A DNA stretch of 17,721 bases, taken from Deltaproteobacteria bacterium. Its GTDB lineage: Bacteria > Desulfobacterota > Dissulfuribacteria > Dissulfuribacterales > S140-46. The DNA is taken from NCBI GenBank assembly GCA_015491585.1, contig WFVQ01000155.1:1-17721 (forward strand), given 5' to 3'. How positions within the stretch are numbered: the first letter of the stretch is position 1; the number at the start of each line of letters is the position of its first letter. Both the position numbers and the translations under genes were made by a program. A model generated the notes under the pieces. The model searched no databases. It was not told the origin of the DNA and saw only the letters and a program-made list of their open reading frames with translations. Below, one piece after another: positions 7,212-14,371 of this stretch.

Positions 7212-7769
7212 TCACCTCTCGGAGGGTCTGAAGGCCCTGGGCTCGCAACCTGGAGTCAGGTGATAGATACCGTCGAGGTGGCGGTACTGCTCGTTGTAAT
7301 CCAGCCCATAGCCCACGAGGAATCCTTTGGGAACATCGAAGCCTACATAATCCACCTCGACGTCCACCTCACGCCTCTCTTTCTTGTCGATCAAACAGCA
7401 TATCTTCACCGATGCAGGCTTGTGAATTGACAGGACCTCCTGGAGGTACTTCAGGGTATGGCCCGTATCCACGATATCCTCCACCACGAGCACGTCCTTA
7501 CCCCTGATGTCGATCTCGATGTCCTTACTGATGCGCACGAATCCAGACGACGTGGTGCCGGAACCGTAACTGGACAGCCTCACGAAGTCTATCTCCAGCG
7601 GAAGGTCTATGGCCCTGGCGAGGTCGGCGGTGAAGATGAAGGCGCCCTTGAGGATACCCACGAGGATCAGCTCTTTCCCCTCATAGTCGCCTGTTATCTC
7701 CTCTCCCAGCTTTTTCACCCTGGCCGATATGGATTCTGCGGAAATTACTTCCCTGAGATCGTCAGCCAT
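7212..7769 (-). CDS. hpt: Hypoxanthine phosphoribosyltransferase
   Basis: This enzyme salvages hypoxanthine (often guanine too) to IMP or GMP with PRPP in the cytoplasm. The 185-residue protein has a type I PRTase fold. LVGILKGAFIF gives the PPi loop, IDFVRLSSYGS the flexible loop, and VLVVEDIVDTGHTL the PRPP-binding motif with Glu97, Asp98 and the likely general base Asp101. The C-terminal segment VGYGLDYNEQYRHLDGIY is typical for bacterial HPRT. The start at 7769 is preceded by a G-rich ribosome site. It is the last gene of a - strand operon, 18 nt after queA. Its stop lies 10 nt from the stop of the convergent DUF1343 gene. Confidence 0.96.
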   Translation of the reverse strand: MADDLREVISAESISARVKKLGEEITGDYEGKELILVGILKGAFIFTADLARAIDLPLEIDFVRLSSYGSGTTSSGFVRISKDIEIDIRGKDVLVVEDIVDTGHTLKYLQEVLSIHKPASVKICCLIDKKERREVDVEVDYVGFDVPKGFLVGYGLDYNEQYRHLDGIYHLTPGCEPRAFRPSER

Positions 7770-7787
7770 GCTAAACCCCCCTTCAAA

Positions 7788-8843
7788 TCATGGCATTATG
7801 AACATGGCATCTCCATAGCTGTAAAACCTGTACCCCGCGTCTAAGGCCTCCTGGTAAGCCCTCATGATGAGCTCCCTGCCTGCAAACGCAGAGACCAGCA
7901 CCAACAAGGAGGACTTCGGCAGGTGGAAGTTGGTTATAATGGCGTCAACGACCTTAAACCGGTATCCATGATAGATATAGAGGCTGGAGAACCCGGCGTA
8001 CGGACGAATCTCCTTTTCGCCAATGGCTGCGGTCTCCAGCGCTCTGACAGCAGTGGTTCCCACGGCCACCACCCGCCTTCCCTGGTTCTTGGCCCTGCGG
8101 ATCCGGTCGGCCACCCACTCCGGTACTTCTACCCACTCCTCGTGGATGCGGTGTTCTCTGATGTCTCTGCATCTTATGGGGGCAAAGGTGCCATACCCTA
8201 CGTGAAGGGTCAAGTGAACCACTTCGATGCCTCGCTTCTCCAAGGAATCCAAAAGCCGTTTACTGAAGTGAAGACCGGCGGTGGGTGCCGCAACGGAACC
8301 GGTCTTCGCTGCATATACCGTTTGATAACGGTCCCCATCGAGTTCCGTATCGTCCCTCCTGATATAGGGCGGCAGAGGTACATGCCCGTACCTCTCCATC
8401 TGCGCATCAAGATCGCCGCTGTGTTCGACAGCGCACATGACCTGGCCGTTGCGAGGACGGTCGAGGACCTCGACCGTAAAGTCAGGCCCTATGGTTATGT
8501 GCTGCCCCTTTCTCAGTGGTTTCGAGCTCCTGGTGAGGCAGTTTACCACCGCTCTGCCGTCCCCTCTTCTTGGATAGTGAAGGAAGAGCAACTCAACCCT
8601 GCCGCCGCTCTCCTTCTTGCCGAAAAACCTGGCGCGAAAAACCCTGGTGTCGTTGACCACCAGACAATCCCCTGGCTTCAGCAACTCCTCGATCTCCCTG
8701 AACAGGTGATGCGAGATCTCTCCAGATGAGATCCGCACCGCCAGGAGCCTGGAACCGTCGCGCACTTCAGCCGGAAAGGCGGCGATCCTCTCCTCTGGGA
8801 GCCAGTAGTCGTAGCTCTGGATATCGAATTCCGCGGGGATCAT
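7788..8843 (-). CDS. queA: S-adenosylmethionine:tRNA ribosyltransferase-isomerase
   Basis: QueA transfers and isomerises the ribose of S-adenosylmethionine onto preQ1-modified tRNA to form epoxyqueuosine. The protein has 351 residues, close to the usual 340-356. It shows YDYWLPEERIA at the start, VVNDTRVFRARFFG, VELLFLHYP, SVAAPTAGLHF, LTLHVGYGTFAPIR, VVAVGTTAVRALE and TNFHLPKSSLLVLVSAFAG, all family signatures. The frame is open about 84 codons further upstream, but the start at 8843 is chosen because it overlaps the DUF2065 stop as ATGA (8840-8843) and MIPAEFDIQSYDYWLP is the normal QueA beginning. It is followed by hpt. Other queuosine genes are not in the window. Confidence 0.97.
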   Translation of the reverse strand: MIPAEFDIQSYDYWLPEERIAAFPAEVRDGSRLLAVRISSGEISHHLFREIEELLKPGDCLVVNDTRVFRARFFGKKESGGRVELLFLHYPRRGDGRAVVNCLTRSSKPLRKGQHITIGPDFTVEVLDRPRNGQVMCAVEHSGDLDAQMERYGHVPLPPYIRRDDTELDGDRYQTVYAAKTGSVAAPTAGLHFSKRLLDSLEKRGIEVVHLTLHVGYGTFAPIRCRDIREHRIHEEWVEVPEWVADRIRRAKNQGRRVVAVGTTAVRALETAAIGEKEIRPYAGFSSLYIYHGYRFKVVDAIITNFHLPKSSLLVLVSAFAGRELIMRAYQEALDAGYRFYSYGDAMFIMP

Positions 8844-9040
8844 TGAAACAAGGACGTGCGCTGGACGACATAGCAGATGACCAGCCCCAGGATAGTGGCC
8901 AATAGTCCCACTATCCTGAGCACATCGGGAGACTGTTCCGAAAGGGTCCGCATCATCTCCTGCATCTTCTCTGGAAAGGCGAAGTAAGGCAGGCCCTCGA
9001 ATATCATCACTAGCCCTATGGCACAGAGAAAGAGCTTCAT
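8840..9040 (-). CDS. DUF2065 small inner-membrane protein
   Basis: A 66-residue protein with two hydrophobic helices: residues 2-20 (an LFLCAIGLVMIFEGLPYF-type start) and about residues 42-60 (RIVGLLATILGLVICYVV). A polar loop with PEKMQEMMRTLSEQSPDVLR lies between. This is the layout of DUF2065, a family of short bacterial membrane proteins without a proven function. The ribosome site AGGTGA lies about eight nt before the start. Its stop overlaps the queA start as ATGA, so it is the first gene of the DUF2065-queA-hpt operon. What it contributes to that operon cannot be told from sequence. Confidence 0.88.
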   Translation of the reverse strand: MKLFLCAIGLVMIFEGLPYFAFPEKMQEMMRTLSEQSPDVLRIVGLLATILGLVICYVVQRTSLFQ

Positions 9041-9121
9041 TTGAGATCACCTGGTTAGGCCACCGATCACACCCCTGCGGCATCGGTACAAACATTTAAT
9101 TTCATTTAAAAATGCCCTGGA

Positions 9122-9150
9122 TACATACCACGATTCAATGTGATTGTCAA
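9122..9150 (-). promoter_or_regulatory. Sigma-70-type promoter for DUF2065-queA-hpt
   Basis: Read on the - strand, a perfect TTGACA (9150-9145) is followed after 17 nt by TATGTA (9127-9122). The -10 box is weak, but the -35 box is ideal and the spacing is correct. The start codon of the DUF2065 gene lies about 80 nt downstream. The region is AT-rich against the GC-rich genes around it. Confidence 0.5.
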
Positions 9151-9182
9151 AATCTACGAAATGGGCCGTCATCAAGAAAAAC

Positions 9183-9211
9183 TTCGCACATAACCCCCTT
9201 TCTGCTAAGAT
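9183..9211 (+). promoter_or_regulatory. Possible promoter for the 12-cysteine membrane protein
   Basis: TTCGCA (9183-9188) and TAAGAT (9206-9211) with 17-nt spacing match the sigma-70 consensus at four of six positions each. Transcription would start near 9218, about 45 nt before the chosen start codon at 9262. This is the best pair I can see in the 9041-9261 divergent region, but it is only moderate. Confidence 0.3.
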
Positions 9212-9261
9212 TTTTAGAAATCGTCATGGGAGACAGCGGTTCAAAGGTGGGGGTGACCGAA

Positions 9262-11802
9262 ATGGATAAGTGTTCGAGTTGTGGCGGAGATCAAGGCCTG
9301 CGTCTCTGCGGCTGCGGCCAACCGGCATGTGAAGTATGTGTCACAGGCATATGCCGCAACTGTGCAAAGCCCACCTGCAGCTCCTGCGAGCGGGATGGGA
9401 TATGCGGTGCGTGCAGGGAGAAGGAGGCCGCCATAATAAGGCGGTACGAGACTTCGAGAGAGGCATCGTGGACCCAGGCCGAGGAATTCCTGCGCAAAGA
9501 ACTCGCCCAGAATCCCTATCTGCTTGGAATCACCAAGCGCCTTCAGGGCCATAACGAAGAGAAGGAGGCCCTGCTCCAACAATTGAGAAAGGTAGAGGAG
9601 CTGGTGGAGAAGAAGGCATACTTCTCCGCCATGCAAGAGCTGGAGCAGATCCCCCGCTCTTTCGACTATCCGGAAAGGATGGAGCTCCAAGAGAAGGTCA
9701 AGGAGGTGTTGGCCACCGTTGAAGAATATCTCCTTGACGCTCACAACCGCGAGTTCTCCAACAAAGAACAGGCCCTCAACAAGTACCGCAAGGCCGGTGA
9801 ACTGATTTCTGACCATCCAGTGATCCTCGAGAGGCTTCCGGCCCTGGAACAGGAGATCGCCAGGCACGCCGAACTTGTCAATGAGGTCCGCGCCAAGATG
9901 GCCGAAAAACACTTTTTTCGGGCCCAAAAGATGTTGGAATCCATTCCCCTCAGCTACCAGTTTCCAGAGCGGGATGCACTGGCAAGGGAGATCGAGACCG
10001 AGCTCAACATGGCGCGGATCAGACTGGAGAACCTTAAGACCGAAAAAGACATTGACGAGATAGCAAAAGGCTGCCGCGAGCTGCTTGGCAAAGTAGCCGA
10101 CTTCTCAGAGGCGGAAGAGTTCCTCAAGGAGATTGAACAGAAGAGGAAGGGATTAAAGAAGAAGCTCAAGGAGCTGAAGAAGTCCATAAATCGTGAGGAC
10201 CTGGCGCGGGCGTCTAAACTCATAGAAGAGCTTCGGCCAGGCCCGTATGACTCCACCTTTCTGAAGTTAGTGCGCATATTCGAGGAGAAGGTCAAGGCGA
10301 AGGAGAAGAAACGGGGCCGCATGCACGTCATTGCGGCTTGCTCTGTATTGCTCCTGCTAACCGCAGTAGTTGCATGGCTCTATTTCCAGTCTGCACAGCG
10401 GGTAAAGGAGGCGGCCGCCATATACGCGGAACTTGACGCGAAGTTGGGGACCCTTTCTCCGAACCAGGCCGAAGCCCTGCTAAAAAAGGGATTGGCCCTC
10501 ATAGACGGCGCGGTGTTGGCAATCGGCACTGAAAAGGAACAGCTCGCAAGGAAATTCGAGGCCATTCGACAGAGCGAGGAGTACCGCAGCCTAATGGCCG
10601 GATTCGTCCGCTTCAAGGGCCGCTACGTCCAGAAGGACCTGCTCCCTAAACTGAAGGAGTGCGACGCCTTGCTTGCCGAGGCTGACAAGGCCTTTGGAGC
10701 CGAGGAGTGGGGCACCGCAGACCGGCTCTACACATCCCTAATAGACCGGTGCTCGGGAAAGGGCCTCGCAGAGGCCTTGCCCCTTGACCCGGTGCGGACC
10801 AAGGCACACAAGGCCAGACAAGCCACACTCCAACAGATGTTAGAGGAAGCCAAGGGGCTCATGGAGTCCGAAGAGCTCGACAAGGCGGAGAAACTACTGC
10901 GCTCCGCCTCGCTGTATGCCGCTGAGAAGGAACTCGGCGAGACTGCCGTGGCCAAGGAGGTCAGAAAGCAGTTAGAGGAGGTGATTTCTCAGGAAGAGCG
11001 ACAGGCTATGGAGGCGGCAAGAAAAGAACTCTCCTCCTTGATAGACGGGGCAGAACGGCTTCTGGAGCAGGGGAAACTCAAGGAAGCCATAGCTGGGTTT
11101 GAAAATGCCCGCAAGTTCTTCGATTCCAAAGGGGTGATAGATCCTGTCCTCCGCCGCCGCATCGTGGAAGGGCTGTTGATGGGAAAGGCCCTTTTGTACC
11201 AGCGAAAGGCGGCGGAACTCTCTGATAAGGGAGAACTGGACAAGGCGGGGATCTTGTTCGAGGCTATGGCCGAGGTGGCAAGAGAAGGACTCAAGGTGCC
11301 AGGACTGGAACCAGATACATCGGCACGCATGAAAGGGCTGCTTGTAGAAGCCGTGACAGGTCTGTGCCGCATAAGGAGGAAAGAAGCCGATGGGGCCGCG
11401 GCGGGAAAGGAATTCGATAAGGCCATCACCCTCCTCTCCTCCTGCAAAGAGGCGGCAAAGGCAAACGGGGTCTCGGGGGAACCGGCCCTAAAGGCGGTTC
11501 TCGATGAGGTCACGGCGAAACAGGAGGAGGCCGCGGCCTTTAAGAGGCGCGAGGCCCTAAAAAAGGAGCTGTTTGTCATGGCCCCGAAGCTCTTCCCCAA
11601 CTATTTCCAGAGCGTGCTGCCAGCGGAGTTCACCGGCTTCAACGTCTCTCATGTCGGGGGCAATCGTAAGATAGAGACCTTTCATCTCTCTGCAGACGCG
11701 AAAAAGCGGTCCATAACCGTCCACTGCATTTTGGAAGCATCGTACGACCTGGGCAAGCGAAAGTGGACATTCAGAGTTGCTGGAAATGAAATCAGTTTTT
11801 AG
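9262..11802 (+). CDS. Unknown membrane protein: 12-cysteine zinc-ribbon-like head, coiled coil, TM helix, TPR-like tail
   Basis: This 846-residue protein is not one I recognise. Residues 4-51 hold 12 cysteines (4, 7, 16, 18, 23, 26, 31, 34, 39, 42, 48, 51) in five CxxC and one CxC pairs, enough for three zinc sites and reminiscent of B-box or zinc-ribbon modules. Residues of about 90-350 are charged, helical and coiled-coil-like, with an internal repeat. A single membrane helix lies at 355-375 (HVIAACSVLLLLTAVVAWLYF), preceded by KEKKRGR. By the positive-inside rule the head is cytoplasmic and the remaining 470 residues are periplasmic. That part has TPR-like helix pairs near residues 533 (SEELDKAEKLL), 600 (QGKLKEAIAGF), 654 (KGELDKAGILF) and 714 (GKEFDKAITLL), then a distinct 70-residue end. 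I chose ATG 9262 because a G-rich ribosome site precedes it and the cysteine module starts at once; ATG 9226 and a start at 9112 are alternatives. It overlaps the DUF3108 gene by 17 nt. Confidence 0.8.
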   Translation: MDKCSSCGGDQGLRLCGCGQPACEVCVTGICRNCAKPTCSSCERDGICGACREKEAAIIRRYETSREASWTQAEEFLRKELAQNPYLLGITKRLQGHNEEKEALLQQLRKVEELVEKKAYFSAMQELEQIPRSFDYPERMELQEKVKEVLATVEEYLLDAHNREFSNKEQALNKYRKAGELISDHPVILERLPALEQEIARHAELVNEVRAKMAEKHFFRAQKMLESIPLSYQFPERDALAREIETELNMARIRLENLKTEKDIDEIAKGCRELLGKVADFSEAEEFLKEIEQKRKGLKKKLKELKKSINREDLARASKLIEELRPGPYDSTFLKLVRIFEEKVKAKEKKRGRMHVIAACSVLLLLTAVVAWLYFQSAQRVKEAAAIYAELDAKLGTLSPNQAEALLKKGLALIDGAVLAIGTEKEQLARKFEAIRQSEEYRSLMAGFVRFKGRYVQKDLLPKLKECDALLAEADKAFGAEEWGTADRLYTSLIDRCSGKGLAEALPLDPVRTKAHKARQATLQQMLEEAKGLMESEELDKAEKLLRSASLYAAEKELGETAVAKEVRKQLEEVISQEERQAMEAARKELSSLIDGAERLLEQGKLKEAIAGFENARKFFDSKGVIDPVLRRRIVEGLLMGKALLYQRKAAELSDKGELDKAGILFEAMAEVAREGLKVPGLEPDTSARMKGLLVEAVTGLCRIRRKEADGAAAGKEFDKAITLLSSCKEAAKANGVSGEPALKAVLDEVTAKQEEAAAFKRREALKKELFVMAPKLFPNYFQSVLPAEFTGFNVSHVGGNRKIETFHLSADAKKRSITVHCILEASYDLGKRKWTFRVAGNEISF
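9583..10311 (+). repeat. Protein-level internal repeat, three copies, in the 846-residue protein
   Basis: Residues of about 108-157, 205-250 and 302-350 align with each other. Copies 1 and 2 are clear: EKKAYFSAMQELEQIPRSF then DYPER, against EKHFFRAQKMLESIPLSY then QFPER. Copy 3 is degenerate (NREDLARASKLIEELRPGPY). The pattern resembles a TPR-like helical hairpin ending in a conserved aromatic-Pro-Glu-Arg. The DNA itself is diverged, so the duplication is old. Confidence 0.65.
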
Positions 11803-12556
11803 GCCCTTGGTGCCGTCTCTCCGGTTTCTCCTCTACACCTGTCTCACTGTTGCTTTGCTCCAGGGCTCAGTTGAGGCCGCATATCCCTATTCCGCAAGGG
11901 CCTTTGCCGGCGAGACCCTGGAGTACGTGTTGAAATGGGGGATCGTGACTGCGGGCCATGCCACACTGTCGGTAAGCGAAAATGGCGACGGCACCTGCAC
12001 CTATCGGGTAACGGCCAGATCCACCGCTATCATAGACCTGGTATATCCGGTCAGGATCATCGCCGAATCAACCGTGGACTGCTCAACCGGCCGCACCATG
12101 CGCTACTACAAACGGGCGAAAGAGGGGTTCAGGCGCATGAGGGAGCGGGAAGTCTTGTTCGATTGGGAGAAGAACGAGGCCCAGACCGTGGAAAATGGCA
12201 AGATAAAGCGCTGCCTCGCCGTGCCCGAGGGAACACAGGACCCCATATCCATCTATTTTGCATGGAGGGCAGGCGCCCTGGGAAACAGCCCGCGGGCCAC
12301 CATCACCGATGGCAAGAGGAGCATCACCGCGACGCTCTCCATAGAAGGTGTAGAAGAGGTGAAGGTGCCAGCTGGCCGCTACATGGCACAACACTTGATA
12401 CCGCACCTCAAGGGCCTGGCCGGAGTCTTCAAGAAGAGTCCTGACGCCAAGATCGAGGTCTGGACAAGAGAGGATGACAACGTCCTCTTGATGCTCAAGA
12501 GCAAGGTGAAGGTGGGCCACTTCTCGGCAAAGCTCACCAGCGAGAAGCGGCCCTGA
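11786..12556 (+). CDS. DUF3108 exported protein
   Basis: A 256-residue protein with an N-terminal signal sequence (basic start, hydrophobic LLYTCLTVALLQG, likely cleavage after VEA near residue 29-30). The mature part matches the DUF3108 pattern: AGETLEYVLKWGIVTAGHATL, then YPVRIIAESTVD, YYKRAKEGF, and DPISIYFAWR, ending in a mainly beta-strand region. DUF3108 proteins are periplasmic or outer-membrane-associated, have a lipocalin-like or LolA-like beta fold in some views, and lack a settled function. The start ATG 11786 lies inside the end of the preceding gene (17-nt overlap), so translation is coupled. An in-frame TTG at 11777 is a weaker alternative. It ends 7 nt before the convergent glycine-zipper gene. 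Confidence 0.85.
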   Translation: MKSVFRPLVPSLRFLLYTCLTVALLQGSVEAAYPYSARAFAGETLEYVLKWGIVTAGHATLSVSENGDGTCTYRVTARSTAIIDLVYPVRIIAESTVDCSTGRTMRYYKRAKEGFRRMREREVLFDWEKNEAQTVENGKIKRCLAVPEGTQDPISIYFAWRAGALGNSPRATITDGKRSITATLSIEGVEEVKVPAGRYMAQHLIPHLKGLAGVFKKSPDAKIEVWTREDDNVLLMLKSKVKVGHFSAKLTSEKRP

Positions 12557-12563
12557 AAAGCCT

Positions 12564-13052
12564 CTACTTCACAGAATAGCCGCGGCCCTCCATGCAGGCA
12601 GAGAAAGCCTTGTTGTACGCGGCCCTTTGCTGTTGATAGTTGGCCGCCTGCTGCTGGGCCCACTGCTGCTGGGCATTCTCCTGCCGGGCCTGCTGATCCC
12701 TCCTCCTCATTCCGCCGAGCAGGCCCCCTGAGGCCGCACCGATGGCAGCCCCCTTGCCCGCATCACCTGCTATGGCGCCTACCGCCGTGCCAACCAAGGC
12801 TCCGCGCACAGCGCCCTTGACTACTCCGCTCTTTGGCTCGGCCTGCTGTGGAGGCGCAGAGGTGGCTGTGGCTTGCTTCATGGGATCGAAACCGGTCTGC
12901 CCCTTGGCCCATGTGTAGCATTCAGCCTTGTCCTTCTCCATCTGTTCCGCACTCTGCCCCTTGGCAGGATATATCACTAAATCCTGACTGTTTCCTACCA
13001 CCGGCAGAGCCAGACCCGCAACCAGCATGGCCAATACTATCTTCTGCTTCAT
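12564..13052 (-). CDS. Glycine-zipper family exported protein
   Basis: A 162-residue protein with a signal peptide (MKQKIVLAMLVAGLALPVVG, cleavage near residue 20-22). A short N-terminal region contains CYTWAKGQTGFDP. A glycine zipper of about 35 residues (GxxxG repeats from GAVRGALVG to GGLLGG, near residues 80-113) follows, then a Gln/Ala-rich helix and a terminal FSACMEGRGYSV motif typical of YMGG-like zipper proteins. Such proteins associate with the outer membrane. The ribosome site AAAGGA precedes the start. It has its own AT-rich promoter region downstream of the 13125-14369 gene and is convergent with the DUF3108 gene. No lipobox cysteine is visible, so it is probably not a lipoprotein. 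Confidence 0.87.
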   Translation of the reverse strand: MKQKIVLAMLVAGLALPVVGNSQDLVIYPAKGQSAEQMEKDKAECYTWAKGQTGFDPMKQATATSAPPQQAEPKSGVVKGAVRGALVGTAVGAIAGDAGKGAAIGAASGGLLGGMRRRDQQARQENAQQQWAQQQAANYQQQRAAYNKAFSACMEGRGYSVK

Positions 13053-13081
13053 ATATCCATTCCTTTCTTTTTAATAATTAT

Positions 13082-13110
13082 TAATTAACATAATTTACTG
13101 CCAATGTCAA
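13082..13110 (-). promoter_or_regulatory. Promoter of the glycine-zipper gene
   Basis: On the - strand a perfect TTGACA (13110-13105) lies upstream of an AT-rich stretch; TAATTA (13087-13082) is at 17-nt spacing and GTTAAT at 15-nt spacing. The start codon is about 30 nt further on. The region also carries the palindrome TTAATAATTATTAA (13071-13084) overlapping TTAATTAA (13081-13088), which could be an operator or simply AT-rich promoter DNA. Confidence 0.5.
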
Positions 13111-13124
13111 CGAGAAAGAATATT

Positions 13125-14369
13125 TTATAGGGCGGGGAGATACCCAACGCCCTCGGCCAGCCTCCATCCTCTTTGTTCAAGGGCCTGCCTGGCAGCAAGA
13201 GAGATGCGCCCGGATATCCAGAGCTCTTTTCCTGTAATGGCCTTGATCTGTGCTGCATCCCTGGATATGGCCGCCTCCTTTCTGAATAGGAACGGAGTCC
13301 ATGCGAGATAATCCAGGGGGAACAACCCCACTGCCCTGCCGTCCGTGGTGAGAAAGAAGGGGGAGCCGCCAAGCATCACGATACGCAAGGCCTTTCCTCC
13401 CCTGCTCACGTAGCTCTCCATCATCTGGGCAGTGAGCCGCCAGAACAGGGCCACGGCCTCGGAGTTGGCCCTGGCCGCCGCAGCCACCACCAACTCCCTG
13501 CCAGGCAGTTTGCCCAGTGCTGCGAGCTCCTCTACCAGCAATGTGCGTTCGAAGGGAGTGTAATAGGGATTATCGAGTATGGTATCCAACACATCCTCAG
13601 GGACTCCCATTGCTTTGAGCCTTTTCTCGCACCTCGCTCTCAGATCTCCAACCGTGGCATCCCTGACGAGCTTGCGCACGCTGTTGGCCACGCTAGTTCC
13701 CCTGACAGCATATCCTGCTCCATCAGGAACGAGGTGAAAAGCGGCCTTGACAGTGATCCCACCTGCAACGGCGGCCCAGGTGATCTTGTTCAGCTCCTCC
13801 TGGACCAGATTCCAGCGGGTATAGGGATCGATCCCAAACTCATAGGCGAACACGCGCTTCGTCGATGCATGTCCTATGGCGGTCTTGGCAACGCCTTCCT
13901 GATCCGGAGAGTCGCTGAACACCGCCTGGCCCACGCTGCTGAACCAGCGGCCCACGCCCTTTACTGAATTCGACACGGTCTCCACCGGCGCGGTCACCAA
14001 CCCTTTGGCGGTCTTCACCGGCCCCTTCAGCGCCTCCTTGAAGGCATCCTTGAAGACCTCGGTATTCTCCATTTTCTCCATGTAGAATAGGGCCCTGGCC
14101 TCTCCGATCCTTTTTTCCAGGAGCGCCGTGGACTCCACCCTGATAGTGCCCCTGGGAGTCACTAAGTCGTAGATGTTTATAAGGCCGTCACTGATGACCT
14201 CATCACGGACCATGAAGCCCGGCCCGCTCAGCATGTTGCGCGGAAGCACCTCTGAGGCTTTGAACATCAAGGGTAGCCTGTCCAGCGGAGCGTCATCCGC
14301 CTTGGCACCGCCCACTGCCGCAATAACCATGAAGAGAACCAATACAACCGTAGTCGCCCTTTTCAGCAT
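13125..14369 (-). CDS. Exported protein of unknown function, about 414 residues
   Basis: A signal peptide is clear: basic start, hydrophobic VVLVLFMVIAAVGG, cleavage likely after AKA near residue 24. The mature protein has no domain I can name. Noticeable parts are an N-terminal beta-like region (LINIYDLVTPRGTIRVEST), a Gly/Val-rich amphipathic stretch (KTAKGLVTAPVETVSNSVKGVG) near residues 120-145, and a helical C-terminal half. It resembles uncharacterised exported proteins of proteobacteria that share the KG-V-PV-TV-KGVGR type stretch; this is memory, not a search. Start choice: ATG 14375 overlaps the upstream stop as ATGA, but the ribosome site AAGGAG then has no spacing; ATG 14369, two codons later, has it six nt upstream and is preferred. 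It is coupled to the 862-residue gene upstream. Confidence 0.8.
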   Translation of the reverse strand: MLKRATTVVLVLFMVIAAVGGAKADDAPLDRLPLMFKASEVLPRNMLSGPGFMVRDEVISDGLINIYDLVTPRGTIRVESTALLEKRIGEARALFYMEKMENTEVFKDAFKEALKGPVKTAKGLVTAPVETVSNSVKGVGRWFSSVGQAVFSDSPDQEGVAKTAIGHASTKRVFAYEFGIDPYTRWNLVQEELNKITWAAVAGGITVKAAFHLVPDGAGYAVRGTSVANSVRKLVRDATVGDLRARCEKRLKAMGVPEDVLDTILDNPYYTPFERTLLVEELAALGKLPGRELVVAAAARANSEAVALFWRLTAQMMESYVSRGGKALRIVMLGGSPFFLTTDGRAVGLFPLDYLAWTPFLFRKEAAISRDAAQIKAITGKELWISGRISLAARQALEQRGWRLAEGVGYLPAL

Positions 14370-14371
14370 TT

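Noticed and set aside
7923..8729. Long + strand open frame opposite queA
   Set aside because: Shadow of queA, which has unmistakable motifs in the other direction.
9112..9261. In-frame extension of the 846-residue protein up to 50 residues upstream
   Set aside because: The region holds promoter elements, and the cysteine module starts at 9262 with a G-rich ribosome site; ATG 9226 remains possible.
10989..11600. Serine-rich - strand open frame opposite the 846-residue gene
   Set aside because: Serine-rich composition typical of an antisense reading of Glu/Leu/Lys/Ala helical coding DNA.
12546..12585. GCGGC/GCCGC inverted repeat across the convergent DUF3108/glycine-zipper end
   Set aside because: The loop is about 30 nt and there is no T-tract, so it is not a credible terminator.
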